Positions 10,462 to 23,458 of a stretch of 64,000 bases of DNA are shown here, in pieces (the stretch's first letter is position 1; each line of letters begins with the position of its first letter). Source of the DNA: Brassica napus (lineage: Eukaryota; Streptophyta; Magnoliopsida; Brassicales; Brassicaceae); NCBI RefSeq assembly GCF_020379485.1, contig NC_063439.1, positions 25,978,098 through 26,042,097 of the forward strand. The letters are read 5' to 3'. The notes beneath the pieces are model-generated. The model was not told the DNA's origin, made no database searches, and saw only the letters and a list, made by a program, of their open reading frames with translations. Made by a program: the position numbers and the translations under genes.

Positions 10462-13400
10462 ATGAAGTTCGGAAAAGAATTGTCGTCACAAATGGTACCG
10501 GAGTGGCAACAAGCTTACATGAGCTACGATTATCTCAAAAAACTTCTCAAAGAAATCATCAAACTCAAACTCAGAACCAACCCTCCTCCCCATACTCCTC
10601 CACATCAAGCCGTTTCCGGTAAAAGACTTAGCCGCAAGATGACTCTATACCGAGCTTTTAGCGGCCTTGTCCAAACGCAAGGAAGGAAAAGACAAAGTTC
10701 GGGGCAAATCAACCCTTCTCTAGAAACTGACATTGAAGAAGGTAATGTTTCTTTGACAATGAATCTACATTTCCCATGTCTTTTATATATTTATTGTAGG
10801 GTTTTAAAGAAATTTCAATCTGAGACTCTTAACAGGTAATGCACCGATACTCGTCAACAAAACGAGTAATGGATTAGAAACTATGTTCTTGATGACGGCA
10901 GAGGAAGGAGGAGAATATGAATTGATCTTTTTCAGGCGACTCGATGATGAGTTTAATAGAATTGAGAAATTCTATAAAGAGAAAGTAGAAGAAGTAATGA
11001 ATGATGCGATTATGCTTAATAAGCAAATGGATGCTCTAATTGCATTCCGAGTTAAGGTTGAGAATCCTATTGGGTGGGGATGGGAAGAACGGACGGTGGA
11101 GATGACTCGCTTGGCCTCCAATGTTGCTACTTCCACGGCTGCGATTGCTGCTTCTACGCCCTCTAAAACTCGAACTGGTAAAATCATTTAAATGCAGTTA
11201 ATTTTTATTCCATCACGGAGTAATTTTTGTATGATTCTTGAAATAACGAATATAGTTTTATAAAGTAATATCAATCATTACTTAATATTAATTTGAACGA
11301 GGCAAAGTCTGAGTTGAACTAAAGACGAAATAGTAATCATAAAACATTTAGATTTATCTTTTATAAATATTTCTTTGAACGCGGCAAAATCAGTGTGAAC
11401 TAAAGACAAAAAAAAATCTATATAATCATATAACATTTAGATTCATCTCTAATAACATCTTAGAACGTAGGAATCGGTCGCAAAACATACAATTTTCTTT
11501 GACAAAAAATAAACAAAAATTAAAGTCATAAAATTATAAATTCAGTTTCCAGTTAAACAAGTTCAACAAAGAATTAATTAATCAACTAAATCAGAATATC
11601 TATTTTATTAAAATAGAAGTACACTTATAAAGTAACCTCTATCAATTAAAACAACCATAAAACACCTCTAAATTGATTTTTAAAACAATTAATGTAAAAA
11701 TATAAAATTAAAATAACTATTTACTAACATGATAAAAACAATTAATGCTATATTGATTAAGTAATTAATAAAAATGACAAACAACCACTTAAATCAATTT
11801 CGATATCCATTTACTAAATTTAGAACACATTACTGTTTTAAAGTTATGTAGTTATATTTTATTAGTAATAACTAAAAAGTAAAAACACATAAAGAATCAT
11901 TTATATAATATATAAATAAAATATAAATTAATATATGTAATATATTATTTTATTTATATTGTCATATAAATAATAACCCTATAAAAACTCAATATGATCA
12001 ATGTTGAAGAATATAAAATATACAACACCAAATTTTAAAAATATATATAATTTTTTTATCATACATTAAAATTTTGATCCATAAAAATAAAAATAGATCC
12101 ATGCGGATGCATAAATCATATTTTAAAAATGTTGATGATATAATTGATGGTTCAAAAGACAAAATAAAATCAATCATATAAAATATTAGAAGTGTCATGT
12201 TAACAATTATTTAATAGTGTAAATTTTAAAAAAATTATATTACCATTTATACAATATACATATATATATTTTAAAATAAAAACAAACATCCATGCAAGAG
12301 TGCGGCTAATTATAAGATATATTTGGATTTAAAACTACACAATTTTCATATTTATCAGTACTTAATTACACATATTTGAAACTCATTCTGAAACTTTTGC
12401 ACCCTTTAAATCTAAAGGCGTTAAAGTAAAATTCATATAAATTAACCAAAAAGCAAAGTTGGTTTAAATTTGATATGATTAAACCGATTTATTTCGGTCA
12501 CAACGTAAACCGATATGGATTATATTATATCTCTCTCACGTTATTGAAGCTAAAGCTCGCATGGAGCCGATACATGAAGGAGGCGGATCCCGCACAGCTG
12601 ATCAACCCGAAGAAGATGAAGATCACGGTGACGAGAGAAGGAGCAGCTTGAGCAAAGCGGCAGCTGGGAGGCCAGCCCCTATCGAGGTTCTAGACCACAT
12701 AAAGATCAACAACACTAAGGAAACGCCTAGGTCCACCATTAAAGGCGTTATCCATTCCTCGAACCATGAGGAGATCAAATTCACTAGGCGTAATCTGAAG
12801 GAAGTGGAAGAGAAGCTCAAAGTCGCTTTCGTCCAGTTTTACCAAAAGCTTCGTCTCCTCAAGAGCTACAGGTTGGAATTTTACGTGTGCATGAATGAAT
12901 ATGTTGAATTTTTTTATATATTCACTGGAATCAAAAATATATATGCAGCTTTCTGAATGTGTTGGCGTTCTCCAAGATTTTGAAGAAGTATGATAAGGTT
13001 AGGATTGGTCATAATAGAGATATTTTATAATAAGGTTTCTTTTCTTTTTTCTTTTTTGACTAAAGGCATTCTATATTTTAAGGTTTCTTACAAAAGAATA
13101 TGTTCTGGAGACTAAAATGTGTTTGACGTACCAGATAACTTCAAGAAACGCTTCGAAGCCTTACATGAAAATGGTTGACAATTCGTATCTCGGAAGCTCA
13201 GATGAGGTAAGCTTTTGAATTCTATCCAAACTAGAGTTTGTCCTTTGTTTTTATAATTGGTATTGATCTTCCTTCTCTCGCTTCTCTTATATCGCAGCTA
13301 ATGAAACTGATACAGCGTGTTGAAGCTACATTCATAAAGCATTTCGCAAACGGTAACAGACGAAAAGGAATGAAAATTTTGAGACCTCTAATGAAAAGAG

Positions 13401-15218
13401 AGAGACATCGACTCACATTCTTCACTGGTAGAATCATATATTCAACATTACTATCCTCTGCTCCTTCTATGTTTTTTTCAATGTTTTTTGTGTTTATGAG
13501 GAAATTTTGGTTTCAGGTTTCTCTGCTGGATGCATGTTTTCTCTTATAGTAGCTCTTGTAGCCATCATACGCGCCAGGAATATCTTTCAAGAGGAAGGCT
13601 ACAAAGATTACATGAATAGTGTGTTTCCTCTTTATAGGTCAAAAACTACTTTACCTCTTCAAAAAATTGCTTTACAAGTTGGAACTTGTGTTTTAGACGG
13701 TTCTTGTTGTTTTTTCTTGCAGCTTGTTTGGGTTCATTGTGCTTCACATGATTATGTATGCTATTGATATATACTATTGGAAGCGTTATAGAGTAAATTA
13801 TGCCTTCATATTTGGGTTCAAGCAAGGAACTGAACTTGATTACAGACAAGTTCTGTTTGTGGGATTTAGCATTGGAGCTTTTGCATTGCTTTGTGTTCTT
13901 GGTAATCTTGACATGCAAGCAGACCCTAGAACCAAAAGTTACCAAGCACTAACCGAACTTCTTCCTCTTTTCCTTCTTGGTGTAAGTCCGTAAATCCAAA
14001 ATATCAGCTTTTAATGATGATACTAACTATATATGATGTTTGTTTTAGGCTATGCTTTTAGTTTTAGTCTTGCCGTTAAACATTCTCTACCGCTCAAGTC
14101 GCTTCTTCTTCCTCACGTGTTTGTTTCACTTCCTTGCTGCTCCTCTTTACAAGGTGAAACATAAACTCCAACAGCTTATTGATGTTAATAATAATATCAT
14201 ATCGTTACTTATACCTTCTAAATACAGGTAACGTTGCCTGATTTCTTCTTAGGAGATCAATTAACTAGCCAAGTACAAGCTCTTCGAAGCATCCAGTTTT
14301 ACATATGCCACTATGGATGGGGAGACTTCAAACAAAGACAAAACACTTGTGGACGCTCAGAAGTATACAACATTTTCATATACGTTGTTGCTGTAATACC
14401 GTATCTATCTCGCCTCCTTCAGGTACATAAAGTTTCATTAACACAAAGATATAATCAACATTGTTCCAGCAATTGATAGATTTTATTGGTTTAGTGCATA
14501 CGCCGAATGTTTGAGGAAAGAAGTCTAGAGCAAGGATACAACGGAGTCAAATACTTTTTAACAATATTAGCGGTTTGTTTAAGAACAGCTTATGGTTTTG
14601 ACAAGAACAAGAATCATAAGTTTATTCTCAAAGTATTAGCTGGTTCTGCCTCAGTCCTTGCTGCTGTTTTCTGTACATACTGGGACTTTGTCTATGACTG
14701 GGGACTTCTGAATAGAACATCCAAAAACAGATGGCTTCGAGATAAACTTCTCGTCCCACACAAGAGAGTATACTTCATTGCAATGGTACGTGAGCGATCA
14801 AAAACATTTAATCATCTTTAAAAAAGTATGTGTTCGATTATGTGATATCTCAATTTTCCACAACTGAATCTTTAAATTTATGTTTGCAGATTTTGAACGT
14901 TGTGTTGAGATTTGCATGGCTGCAAACGGTATTGGATTTTGAAATTAACTTTCTTCACACTCAAACTGTGCTTATGGTTGTGGCCTGTCTTGAGATTATT
15001 CGCCGTGGGATATGGAATTTTTTCAGGTTACTACTTCACACTTACTTCTTCTTTTAACAATTTTCTACCTTTGTTATTGGAAATTTAAATTTGTTTTTCT
15101 TTGGTTCATTTTAATCAGGCTAGAGAATGAGCATTTGAATAATGTGGGGAAGTACCGAGCTTTCAAGTCAATTCCATTACCGTTCAGCTACGATGAAGAT
15201 GATGACAAGGATGACTAA
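10462..15218 (+). CDS. PHO1-like phosphate exporter, SPX-EXS (gene 2)
   Basis: Predicted 800-residue PHO1 family protein. Exons: 10462-10741, 10836-11177, 12550-12871, 12949-12997, 13135-13206, 13298-13427, 13517-13637, 13723-13981, 14049-14153, 14228-14422, 14495-14785, 14890-15026, 15119-15218 (2403 nt). Exons 4-13 have exactly the same lengths as in gene 1 and the protein is nearly the same, so these are tandem duplicates. SPX domain up to about residue 350, membrane segments from about 400, EXS about 560-790, acidic C-terminus. Intron 2 is 1372 bp against 493 bp in gene 1, explained by a Helitron-like insert and an internal duplication. Intron 4 holds a short antisense poly(A) insertion absent from gene 1. 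All exons are open, so I consider it functional. Confidence 0.9.
11294..11465. repeat. Tandem duplication in intron 2 of PHO1-like gene 2
   Basis: Two diverged copies of a segment running from ttgaacg-ggcaaa through gaactaaagac to aacatttagatt lie one after the other. Gene 1 intron 2 has a single related segment near 3816. Confidence 0.5.
11599..12309 (+). mobile_element. Probable degenerate Helitron in gene 2 intron 2
   Basis: It starts TCTATTTTATTAAAATAG after an A and ends GCGGCTAA before a T, fitting Helitron A-T insertion and the CTRR end. It is AT-rich with no ORF and accounts for most of the extra length of this intron relative to gene 1. The 3' hairpin is poor, so the call is moderate. 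Confidence 0.5.
13042..13078 (-). mobile_element. Short antisense poly(A) insertion C
   Basis: Thirty-seven bases in intron 4 of PHO1-like gene 2, T-rich on the left, between 11-bp direct repeats (taaggtttctt at 13031-13041 and 13079-13089). Gene 1 intron 4 lacks the insert, supporting an empty site. Read on the - strand it ends in tttagtc plus A-rich tail. Confidence 0.55.
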
Positions 15219-17671
15219 CATGTCTGCAGAAAAACGTCAACTGACATTTACTTATACATTTTGAACATACAAAATTAAGTTTTTATAACAAAAATTATTA
15301 TTGTTTATACAAAACTGAAAGCCCATATATCAAAACGCATAGCCAATTAGGGTGTAGAGATTTTTTTTTTTTTTTGGCGTTAGCTTGTCTGGCAAAACAA
15401 ATGATGTGGCTATAATGTTTGGTGGAATTTTAGTATTGTAACATATATTTGCACTCTATTTTTTTTTAACACATACTCATTGATGGGTCATTGGCTTATA
15501 TATTGATACCACGATAAGACTTCTGCCTTGCGAATGGTGAAATATTTATTAAAAATTTTATGTTTACATATTGCATATTGCAAATTCTGATGATTTCTGA
15601 ATACATGTGTTCTTGTGGTCAACATGTATTTGGTATTTATGTTTTTCTCAATATAGAATAATTAACTAATTATAAATATTTAGTACACATAGAAAAAGTA
15701 TAAAAAGCCCAAATCAAACAATTAAAATGTGATATCATTGTTACTCTTATAATCATAATTAAAAGTTTTGAAAAAAATTGATGGTATTTCTAAGAAAAAA
15801 CTCAACCGTATACATATATATATATATATATTAGGCATAGATAGGTTTTCATATTTTTTGGAAAGTTTATATAATTAATATTTATTATCTAGAAACCGTA
15901 TTTTAGCGTGATACATTGAACCAATATTTATGTAAGTTTTCAATAACTACCACAAACATATTTGACAATTTGTTTTCAATGGTCGAAATCATAGACTTTG
16001 TGACAAAATATATTATTATTATCGTAAATTAAACTTACCATATATAACTTCTTCAAAATTTTGTACCAATCTTAAAAATTCGATTGAAGCATTAACTTGG
16101 TGGAAAAATTTCTTATTTATTTAAAAAACCTGGTATAAAAACAATTAATCTAAACTTACCAAAAGAGCTTGATTCAAAAATTGTGTATCAAAAAAATTTG
16201 GTTCAAAATTTAGGATTTTTATTGTCTTCTAACGATAATAATACCGGCAGTTTACGATTCATCCTCCTTCGCCTCAATTGAAATTAAAAATAACATTTAA
16301 GCGACCTCAATTATATATAATCCGAAATAAGTAGTTCTTTTCTAATTAAACATATTGTATTGTCAAATTTAAGATTTATATATGATCAAATTGTTTTTAT
16401 ATGAACACAACTTTTGATTGTTTATTTGATTATCTATATGTTGGGCCCATACATTTGAATATTTTTTTTACTAACTTATCAGTAAATAAAACTTATATAT
16501 TTTTTATTCTGAAGTTACATTAATTTTCAGAATATCAGATTTTTACTTTCTTTTTGACAACATAAGATGGAAAATTAAAATATTAAATAGACAATTACAA
16601 ATTGGATTAAGCTTATATTAAGACAACATAAAATATTGCAGCCCGACAATTATTATACTTAAGGCCCAAATATAGAAATATGATAGTATTATTTGTTTGC
16701 GACTGATACTTTGTATAGGATGAAAGTTAGGTTAATATGATATATATCATTAATTACTATGAAAGATCATTATTAATGTTTTTCTAGACTACATAAACTA
16801 ATTAGGCAGATGCCAAATCTTTTTCCTAATCTTCAATATAAATTTCATAATTTAAGTTTTAAAGAGTTGTGTTGCAAGGAAAAATATTTGATATATAAGT
16901 TTGTATGGTAATAACAAAACAACTTAATTTATGTATTACTCTTTATATAAATTTTTGTAGGCCAGGAAGGACTGAGAACCGAACAATATTCTTCTTTTTT
17001 TCTTTTATTAACAATTTTTTTATGAATAGGTACGTTTCTTTGCTATTCTTTTTTTATCAAAGCGTCTCTTTGCTAATAATAAAAAAAACATTTAAAAATC
17101 ATTACTTTCTGTTTTATAGCAAAAGCATGCAATACTTAGGCCATAATATATAATAAACTTTTATTTAAATTGATGTCCAAGTAATATGGACTAAGAGTAT
17201 ATCTTACACTTTAAAAAAAAATATTATTATGTTTGATCACAATATAAATCACCTTGACCCATTTAAAAAACTTCTCATTTAATGAAATCGCCGAGTATTA
17301 ATTTAATGAGATCGCTGAGTATTAAGTTTATCATATCATATAAATTTATGTTTGGATTAATAAAATTTTTCCAAGCAATTGCATTTTAGACTAATTAATT
17401 TTCAATTGATTCTTATGCTGCAGCGTAAGCTAAATTGATATCTTAATTAAGTAGCACTTAAGCAAGAATAATTTTAATTAATACAAACTTGAGGTTATAA
17501 CTTTTTAAATGGTTTATAAAGAAAATGGATTAATTCAATTTTATGCAAGAAAACGCATTACCTGAGCTTGCTATATGGGCTTTTGAGAAGAGTATTTGCA
17601 CTCTATTTTTCTTAACACATACTCATTAAATTAAAATAAAATGGCCTCAGCCCAAGTATTTGCAGTCTATA
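15219..17671. other. AT-rich intergenic block
   Basis: No gene found in 2.4 kb of AT-rich DNA. A phrase (tttgcactctattttt...taacacatactcatt) near 15450 recurs near 17592, and part of it near 28990. A 27-bp direct duplication (gatcgc-gagtattaa) lies at about 17282-17330. One probable micro-insertion is at 17046-17062. Confidence 0.5.
17046..17062 (-). mobile_element. Micro insertion D
   Basis: Seventeen bases (ttctttttttatcaaag) lie between 13-bp direct repeats with one mismatch (cgtttctttgcta at 17033-17045 and cgtctctttgcta at 17063-17075). Confidence 0.4.
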
Positions 17672-19259
17672 TCTATACTATTATTTACGAAGTAAGTTTT
17701 TGGAATCGAGCTCTCACGTTAAAAGTTAGAATGGTTAATATCGTTTATACCCTTAATGAATAAAATGTATAACTAAATTAAAAAATAAAAATGAAATTTA
17801 AATTTATTTATTAGATAAATGATTAAAATTAATAATAGTAAAAATTATCCAAAATCTGAAATGAAAATTTGAATTTATTTATTAGATAAATGATTAAAAT
17901 TAATAATAGTAAGAATTATCCAAAATCTGAAAATATAATTTTAAAAAGAGATAATTTATGTATATATTGTATTGTTATATGAAAAAGTCTTTAGTAAAAA
18001 GTTAAAAACATGAATTATATAACTAAATATTAATCAAATAAAATTCTTAATTATATAATTAAAAATAGAATATTGAATTAACCAAAATCTAAAAATATAA
18101 TTAAAAAAAGATAATTTCTATATATATATTGTATTGTTATCTGAAAAAATATTTTTGTAAAAACTTAAAAACATAAATTATATAACTAAATATTAATCAA
18201 ATAAATTTGTACCAAAATTATGAATATAGTGTACAAAGAACTTTTCAAAAATTATGATTTTTGGAATCGAGGTCTCATGTTAAAAGCCATAAGAGTGGTT
18301 AATATCGTTTATACCCTTAATGAATAAAATGTATAACTAAACTAAAAAATAAAAACGAAATTTTAATTTATTTGATTAGATAATTGATTAAAATTAATAA
18401 TAGTAAGAATTATCCAAAATCTGAAAATATAATTTTAAAAAGAGATAATTTATGTATATATTGTATTGTTATCTGAAAAAGTATTTTAGTAAAAAGTTAA
18501 AAACATGAATTATATAACTAAATATTAATCAAATAAAATTCTTAATTATATAATTAAAAATTGAATATTGAATTAACCAAAATCTAAAAATATAATTAAA
18601 AAAAGATAATTTCTATATATATATATATATATATTGCATTGTTATCTGAAAAACTATTTTAGTAAGAACTTAAAAACATAAATTATATAATTAAATATTA
18701 ATCAAATAAATTTTTTACTAAAATTATGAATATAGTGTACAAAGAACTTTTAAAAAATTATGATTTTTGGAATCGAGCTCTCACGTTAAAAGTTAGACTG
18801 ATTAATATTGTTTATACCCTTAATGAATAAAATGTATAATTAAATTAAAAATAAAAATAAAATTTTAATTTATTTAATTAGATAATTGATTAAAATTAAT
18901 AATAGTAAGAATTATCCAAAATCTGAAAATATATTGCTATCTGAAAAATATTTTAGTAAAAAGTTAAAATCATGAATTATATAACTAAATATTAATCAAA
19001 TAAAAATTTTAATTATATAATTAAAAATAGAATATTGTATTAACCAAAATCTAAAAATATAATTAAAAAATAATTTATATATATTTATATATATTGTATT
19101 GTTATCTGAAGAACTATTTTAGTAAAAACTTAAAAATATAAATTATATAATTAAATATTAATCAAATAAAAATTTTACTAAAATTATGAATATAGTGTAC
19201 AAATAACTTTTCAAAAATTATGAAAATGTTTAAGTCCGCATTGCGGGCAAAACACCTAG
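17672..19259 (+). mobile_element. Helitron with three internal tandem units
   Basis: It begins TCTATACTATTATTTACG after an A and ends AAACACCTAG before a T, with a short CCGCATTGCGG hairpin just upstream. The body consists of three diverged copies of a roughly 0.5-kb unit starting at about 17700, 18260 and 18764. Each opens with ttttggaatcgag-tctca-gtt and closes with gtgtacaaa-aactttt. Within the first unit a segment of about 75 bp is duplicated again (about 17790-17935). No ORF. Confidence 0.8.
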
Positions 19260-19956
19260 TACACCAATAATTAAGTAATTTGCAAATCTGGAATTGTTAC
19301 TGTGTACTTTCAATAATACCACTGTTATCCTATCAATTGCTCTTTCATTTTTTCATTTTTTCAATTTCCCGTCACTTTTTCTCTCTCTCTCAAACCAAAA
19401 GAAAAGCAAGTAAAAATAATCAGTGTTATCGTCCAAATCTTAATTTCTGGATTTAGTTCTGATGATCCTGAGTTTTCGTTTGTTTGGTAAAAACTTTGGC
19501 TTAGTTCTTCTTATGTGCTTCTTCTTTTCCCGAATCTTGATATTTCCTGTGAGCATAAGGAAATATATATGTAAGCTCTCTTTCTTGTTAATTTTAACTA
19601 CCTAAAAAAATCAAAGCTTTGTGGGTTCTCTGTTAATTTCTTCGTTTGATAATACTTTTGTTTTCTTTTTGTTACGTATGCTAAAAACTTTGAAAAAGCA
19701 AGGTCTTTTATGTGATTGGAAAAGAAGAGATCAGAGCTAATGGTTGTGGAACTGGCGGCGAAGAACAAGGTCAGGATTATGGGGCTGACGGTGGCAGAGA
19801 TCGTGGATGGTGATGGTGATGGTGATGAGGTCACTTTATGTAATGTTTGCCAAAATCGTGTTCAGACTGATAATATTTTTAATCTCTGATTTTTACGTTT
19901 GAGTTAATCTAAAAGTTAACATATTATGCTCATGACTTATCCGAACAACCAATATA

Positions 19957-20077
19957 TTAGCCGATCATGCAAAGTTTTATCATGTGTTGTGATTTGCTAG
20001 AGAGTTAATTTTATGCTTAGCCGAACATGTAAATTTTTATCATGTGTTGTAATTGATTAGAGAGTTAAACTTTATGT
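19957..20077. repeat. Two tandem units of about 60 bp
   Basis: Two adjacent diverged copies, each containing tagccga-catg, ttttatcatgtgttgt and agagagttaa. Confidence 0.65.
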
Positions 20078-20320
20078 TTAGTCGAACACATCAATTTGTA
20101 CATACAACAATTCATACCATATACAAGTCGATTAGTCACTAATATAAATCATACATAACTATATTTTAAATCTAGTTTCAATGCAAAATAACAACCATCA
20201 GCTGATCAAATAGCCGATAAATATAAAACTAAATACCAGCTAACATGTATAGTATCTAGATAATCAATTTATAATGATACTAACTTAAAAATTATCCAGA
20301 TAATTGGAAGTATAACCGTG

Positions 20321-20491
20321 CTAACATCTAACTCATATTATGTATGTTCCGTAAATGATCAGATTAATAACTCATGTTAGCTGGTTAAGTATCATATTAT
20401 CCTTGCGTTGCTAACATACAACTCATGTTATGTATGATCCATAAATGACTCAGATTAACAACTCATGTTAGCTCACTAATTATCATATTAT
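20321..20491. repeat. Two tandem units of about 80 bp
   Basis: Units at 20321-20400 and 20411-20491 share ctaacat-aactcat, ttatgtatg and aactcatgttagct, separated by 10 bp. Confidence 0.7.
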
Positions 20492-21024
20492 TTTTGGGTG
20501 ACGATGTGGATCTCCATGGAGAGTGAGACGAACTGGAGATTGTGGTGTTTGAAAAAAAAGAATTGTTATTGAGCGATTGTGTCTGATGGATCTAATGATG
20601 GTGGAATGAAGGAGAAGAAGAAGAGAAAAAATGGGGAAAAAAATGATTTTGATGGAGAGATTGAACAAAATATTTTAAAATAAAATTTATCATTACATCA
20701 AACCCAATTCTTTCTCTTCCTATAGAAGCCAACGATAGGGTTTTTTTTCAGACTTTGCGGTAGGGAATAGAATGGGCCTCGTGATATTTCCCGGCCCAAA
20801 TCCTGGTTCGCAAATTATGTACGTATGATGGATTTTGTGCGCCAATTGCTCGTTTAAGAATCGCCTACGTTTTGCACTACTGCATCGACCGGGTCAACCC
20901 ACAAATTATATAGTCCAACATTTAATTTAAAAAAACTTTTGAATTAAGCAAAGTGTATGTGTAGAGGCTATGTGCCACGTACATGTAACCTTTTTTAAAA
21001 AAATGCGATTAGAAGTCCACGCAT

Positions 21025-21355
21025 GTCTTGAACGTGGTGCTGAGATTTGCGCGGATGCAGACGCACTAGATTTTTTTCCAAATAGGGTCAATTTTACACA
21101 CAGACGGTGATTGCCTTCGTTGCAAGTCTTGAAATCATTCATCGGGGGTATGGAATTTCTTCAGGTTAGTTATTAGACATTAATTTACTCATGTTTTCTC
21201 AATTTACTGTTTACCCATTAGACTTTTAATTTTCAACTATCATGGATTGGTTAACGTTCGTTAAAACAGGTTGGAAAACGAAACATTTAAACAGTGTTGA
21301 AAATAGTTTAGAGCTTTTAGGCGGTTTCATTACGTATAACTACGACTGCGGATAA
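21025..21355 (+). pseudogene. PHO1-like gene relic (last two exons)
   Basis: 21025-21163 aligns with PHO1 exon 12 (tcttgaacgt-gtg start, tggaatttcttcag end at the same splice site). 21270-21355 aligns with exon 13 (ttggaaaacgaa, ...tacgac-gc). The intron between them keeps GT-AG ends. The frame is broken, and the conserved Lys-Tyr-Arg-Ala segment and the acidic tail are eroded. No upstream exons remain recognisable. It lies between the duplicated pair and the third PHO1 gene, so the ancestral cluster had at least one more member. Confidence 0.75.
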
Positions 21356-23156
21356 ATGGTTGTTGAAGACATCATAACCATTCTTACGTGGCCCTATGAT
21401 CTACAATTTTAGTATGATAAACCCATGTGTATTGTGAAAAGGACACTAGTCAAATCATGGTCATATCAACATAAGTCATATGTTCAAAGATTTGTCACGA
21501 ACTTGTCAACAAAATTCAACCGTGGTATTCGTATAAATATTTATAATTTTTTATATTCATATATTCATCTTTTTTTTTTTCGATATAAGTACCTATCGAT
21601 CGAGTCATACTATGTGTACTGAAATACAACACTTTCTTATATTTTGCCATCGTTTACTACAGTTATTACTTATTACTTCTTCTCAACTATTATGAATTAA
21701 TTGAAAAAGAAAACTACACGGGATGGTCATGGCTTGTTTTTAATAAGCATTCTTTAAACAGACCCCGAAAATTCCTGAAGAGAAAGATGACAAAGACTAA
21801 TACCATAGACCTATAATAAGCTTTTTGATGGAATTTATTCCCTATATACTAATAGAAAAGAGAAAGCTTATAAAACAAAACTGAATTGAAAAACATTCAA
21901 AAGTTAATCCAAAAGAAACATAATAAACAAAAAGTAGACGTATAAAGTGGGATTCACACACGTCAAAGTTCCCAAAGCACTAATACTCAAATCTAATTAC
22001 ATAACGTAAGGAATCCCTTATTTTTTCAACACGTACTGGAATAACTTTAACAATATCAAAATATTATTTGATTGGACAAAAAGTTATAACAAACTTTAGG
22101 TTGCACGAAAATCGTGCTTTTGAATTAGTTTCAAATAGTTACTATTAGATCTTTAGACACAAATTACAATGAAGGTTAAAAGTTATAAGATTCAAAAACA
22201 TAGACATCAACAAATATATTCGATATAAATTCCTTTCAAATTCTATACACACATAACTTTTGTTAATTTGACTTCGATCGTAACAATTTTTATTTACCGA
22301 TATTAAATTTTAGAATAATTTTAGAAAATTTTGACGGTTATCCTTTGTAAGAACGTAATACAACTTTGTTGAAGCTCCATCACTTGAAAACCAATAATAA
22401 CAATCAAACGTTTGAACTCACAATAGAGATGAATTGCCAAGAATTTCAATCTGAATTTCTACGAAACGAAAAAACTATACTGCAATAGAAATCCACATAT
22501 TTGACAAGATCATATATATTAGATCGCTATGATAATATATTTTCTTCGTAACTATCGCGGGTTGAACACAATCAACATGAACGAGAAATTGGTTGCAAAG
22601 GACAAATGATACAAAGAGGGATCCGATGTTTTGTTTCCACGTTGTAATGATATATAATATCGGAATATAAGATACAACATATCATATCAATCAACTCATT
22701 GCTAATAATTTTCATATTGAAACTGATGATTCCTAAAAGTAACAGCTTTCAAATACTCATAATAGAGTTGGATGATACGATAAGAGTATCCAAATACCTG
22801 TCAACCGAGAATCCGACAAAATCGGGAAGGTCAAAGTGGATGTTTTATGTTATCATTGATACAAAGTAAGGCTCGAGAACTAGACTTATCAACAAGTCGC
22901 TAAGAAACAAATCATAAATCATTCTACGAGTGTAATTTAACCGACAACCATTTAAATAACCATTTTTGGTGCAACTAGTATGACACAATATCTCAGATCT
23001 CTATCACTTTTATTTTATCATAGGCAAATAGCCAAACACAAGTCAGTTCAAAGAAAAAAGAGAGCCAAATACAAGAACTACCACAACTGCAATTGGTCTA
23101 TTGCTTTCATGATGTCATGCTGATGAATTAAGGTTTTTTAATAAAGTACTAACTTT
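21356..23156. other. AT-rich intergenic block
   Basis: 1.8 kb with no gene, RNA gene or clear transposon end that I can support. Likely decayed sequence. Confidence 0.5.
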
Positions 23157-23168
23157 AAACTTCAAAGC

Positions 23169-23393
23169 AGATCCGGGAAGCAGATCCGGGAAGCAGATCC
23201 AGGGCTTGTGGCCGGGTGATATTAACTTCAAGCCAAAAGCCCAATACAGTAAAGTCATCAGGGTTCGAGTTCCGGTCACTGGAGAATTAATATTTCAAAA
23301 TTGCAAAAGATAGGAAACCGATACGTGATAACACGTGACTAGTATGGACTATTTATGTGGAGCCAGAATATCCTTGTATAATTCCAAAAAAAA
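23169..23393 (+). mobile_element. tRNA-derived SINE
   Basis: Flanked by 12-bp target duplications (aaacttcaaagc at 23157-23168 and 23394-23405). It has a GGTTCGAGTTCC box B near 23262 and a weak box-A-like tggccgggtgatatt near 23209, and ends in a run of about 10 A. The first 40 bp are a near-perfect triplicate of a 14-bp unit (agatccgggaagc), extending the 5' end beyond the tRNA-like part. About 225 bp. Confidence 0.75.
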
Positions 23394-23458
23394 AAACTTC
23401 AAAGCTGTGAAATTCTGTCATGTTTTTTTTTGTAATATTTCCCTTCAATCTCTCTCAT

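Larger units (their letters stand above)
19260..21024. other. Intergenic block, short tandem repeats
   Basis: Contains a CT-rich leader-like stretch (about 19378-19395) and a short open frame starting ATGGTTGTGGAACTGG near 19740 (about 49 codons, Asp-Gly run), which could be a captured exon or chance. No recognised protein. Two local direct repeats are listed separately. Confidence 0.4.

Noticed and set aside
19598..19834. - strand open frame rich in Ser and Pro
   Set aside because: Arises from GATGGT repeats on the other strand; no domain or start context.
21766..21801. Short frame ending EEKDDKD and a stop, like a PHO1 acidic tail
   Set aside because: Too short and compositionally simple; it lies beyond the recognisable exon 13 relic and has no splice site matching the paralogues.
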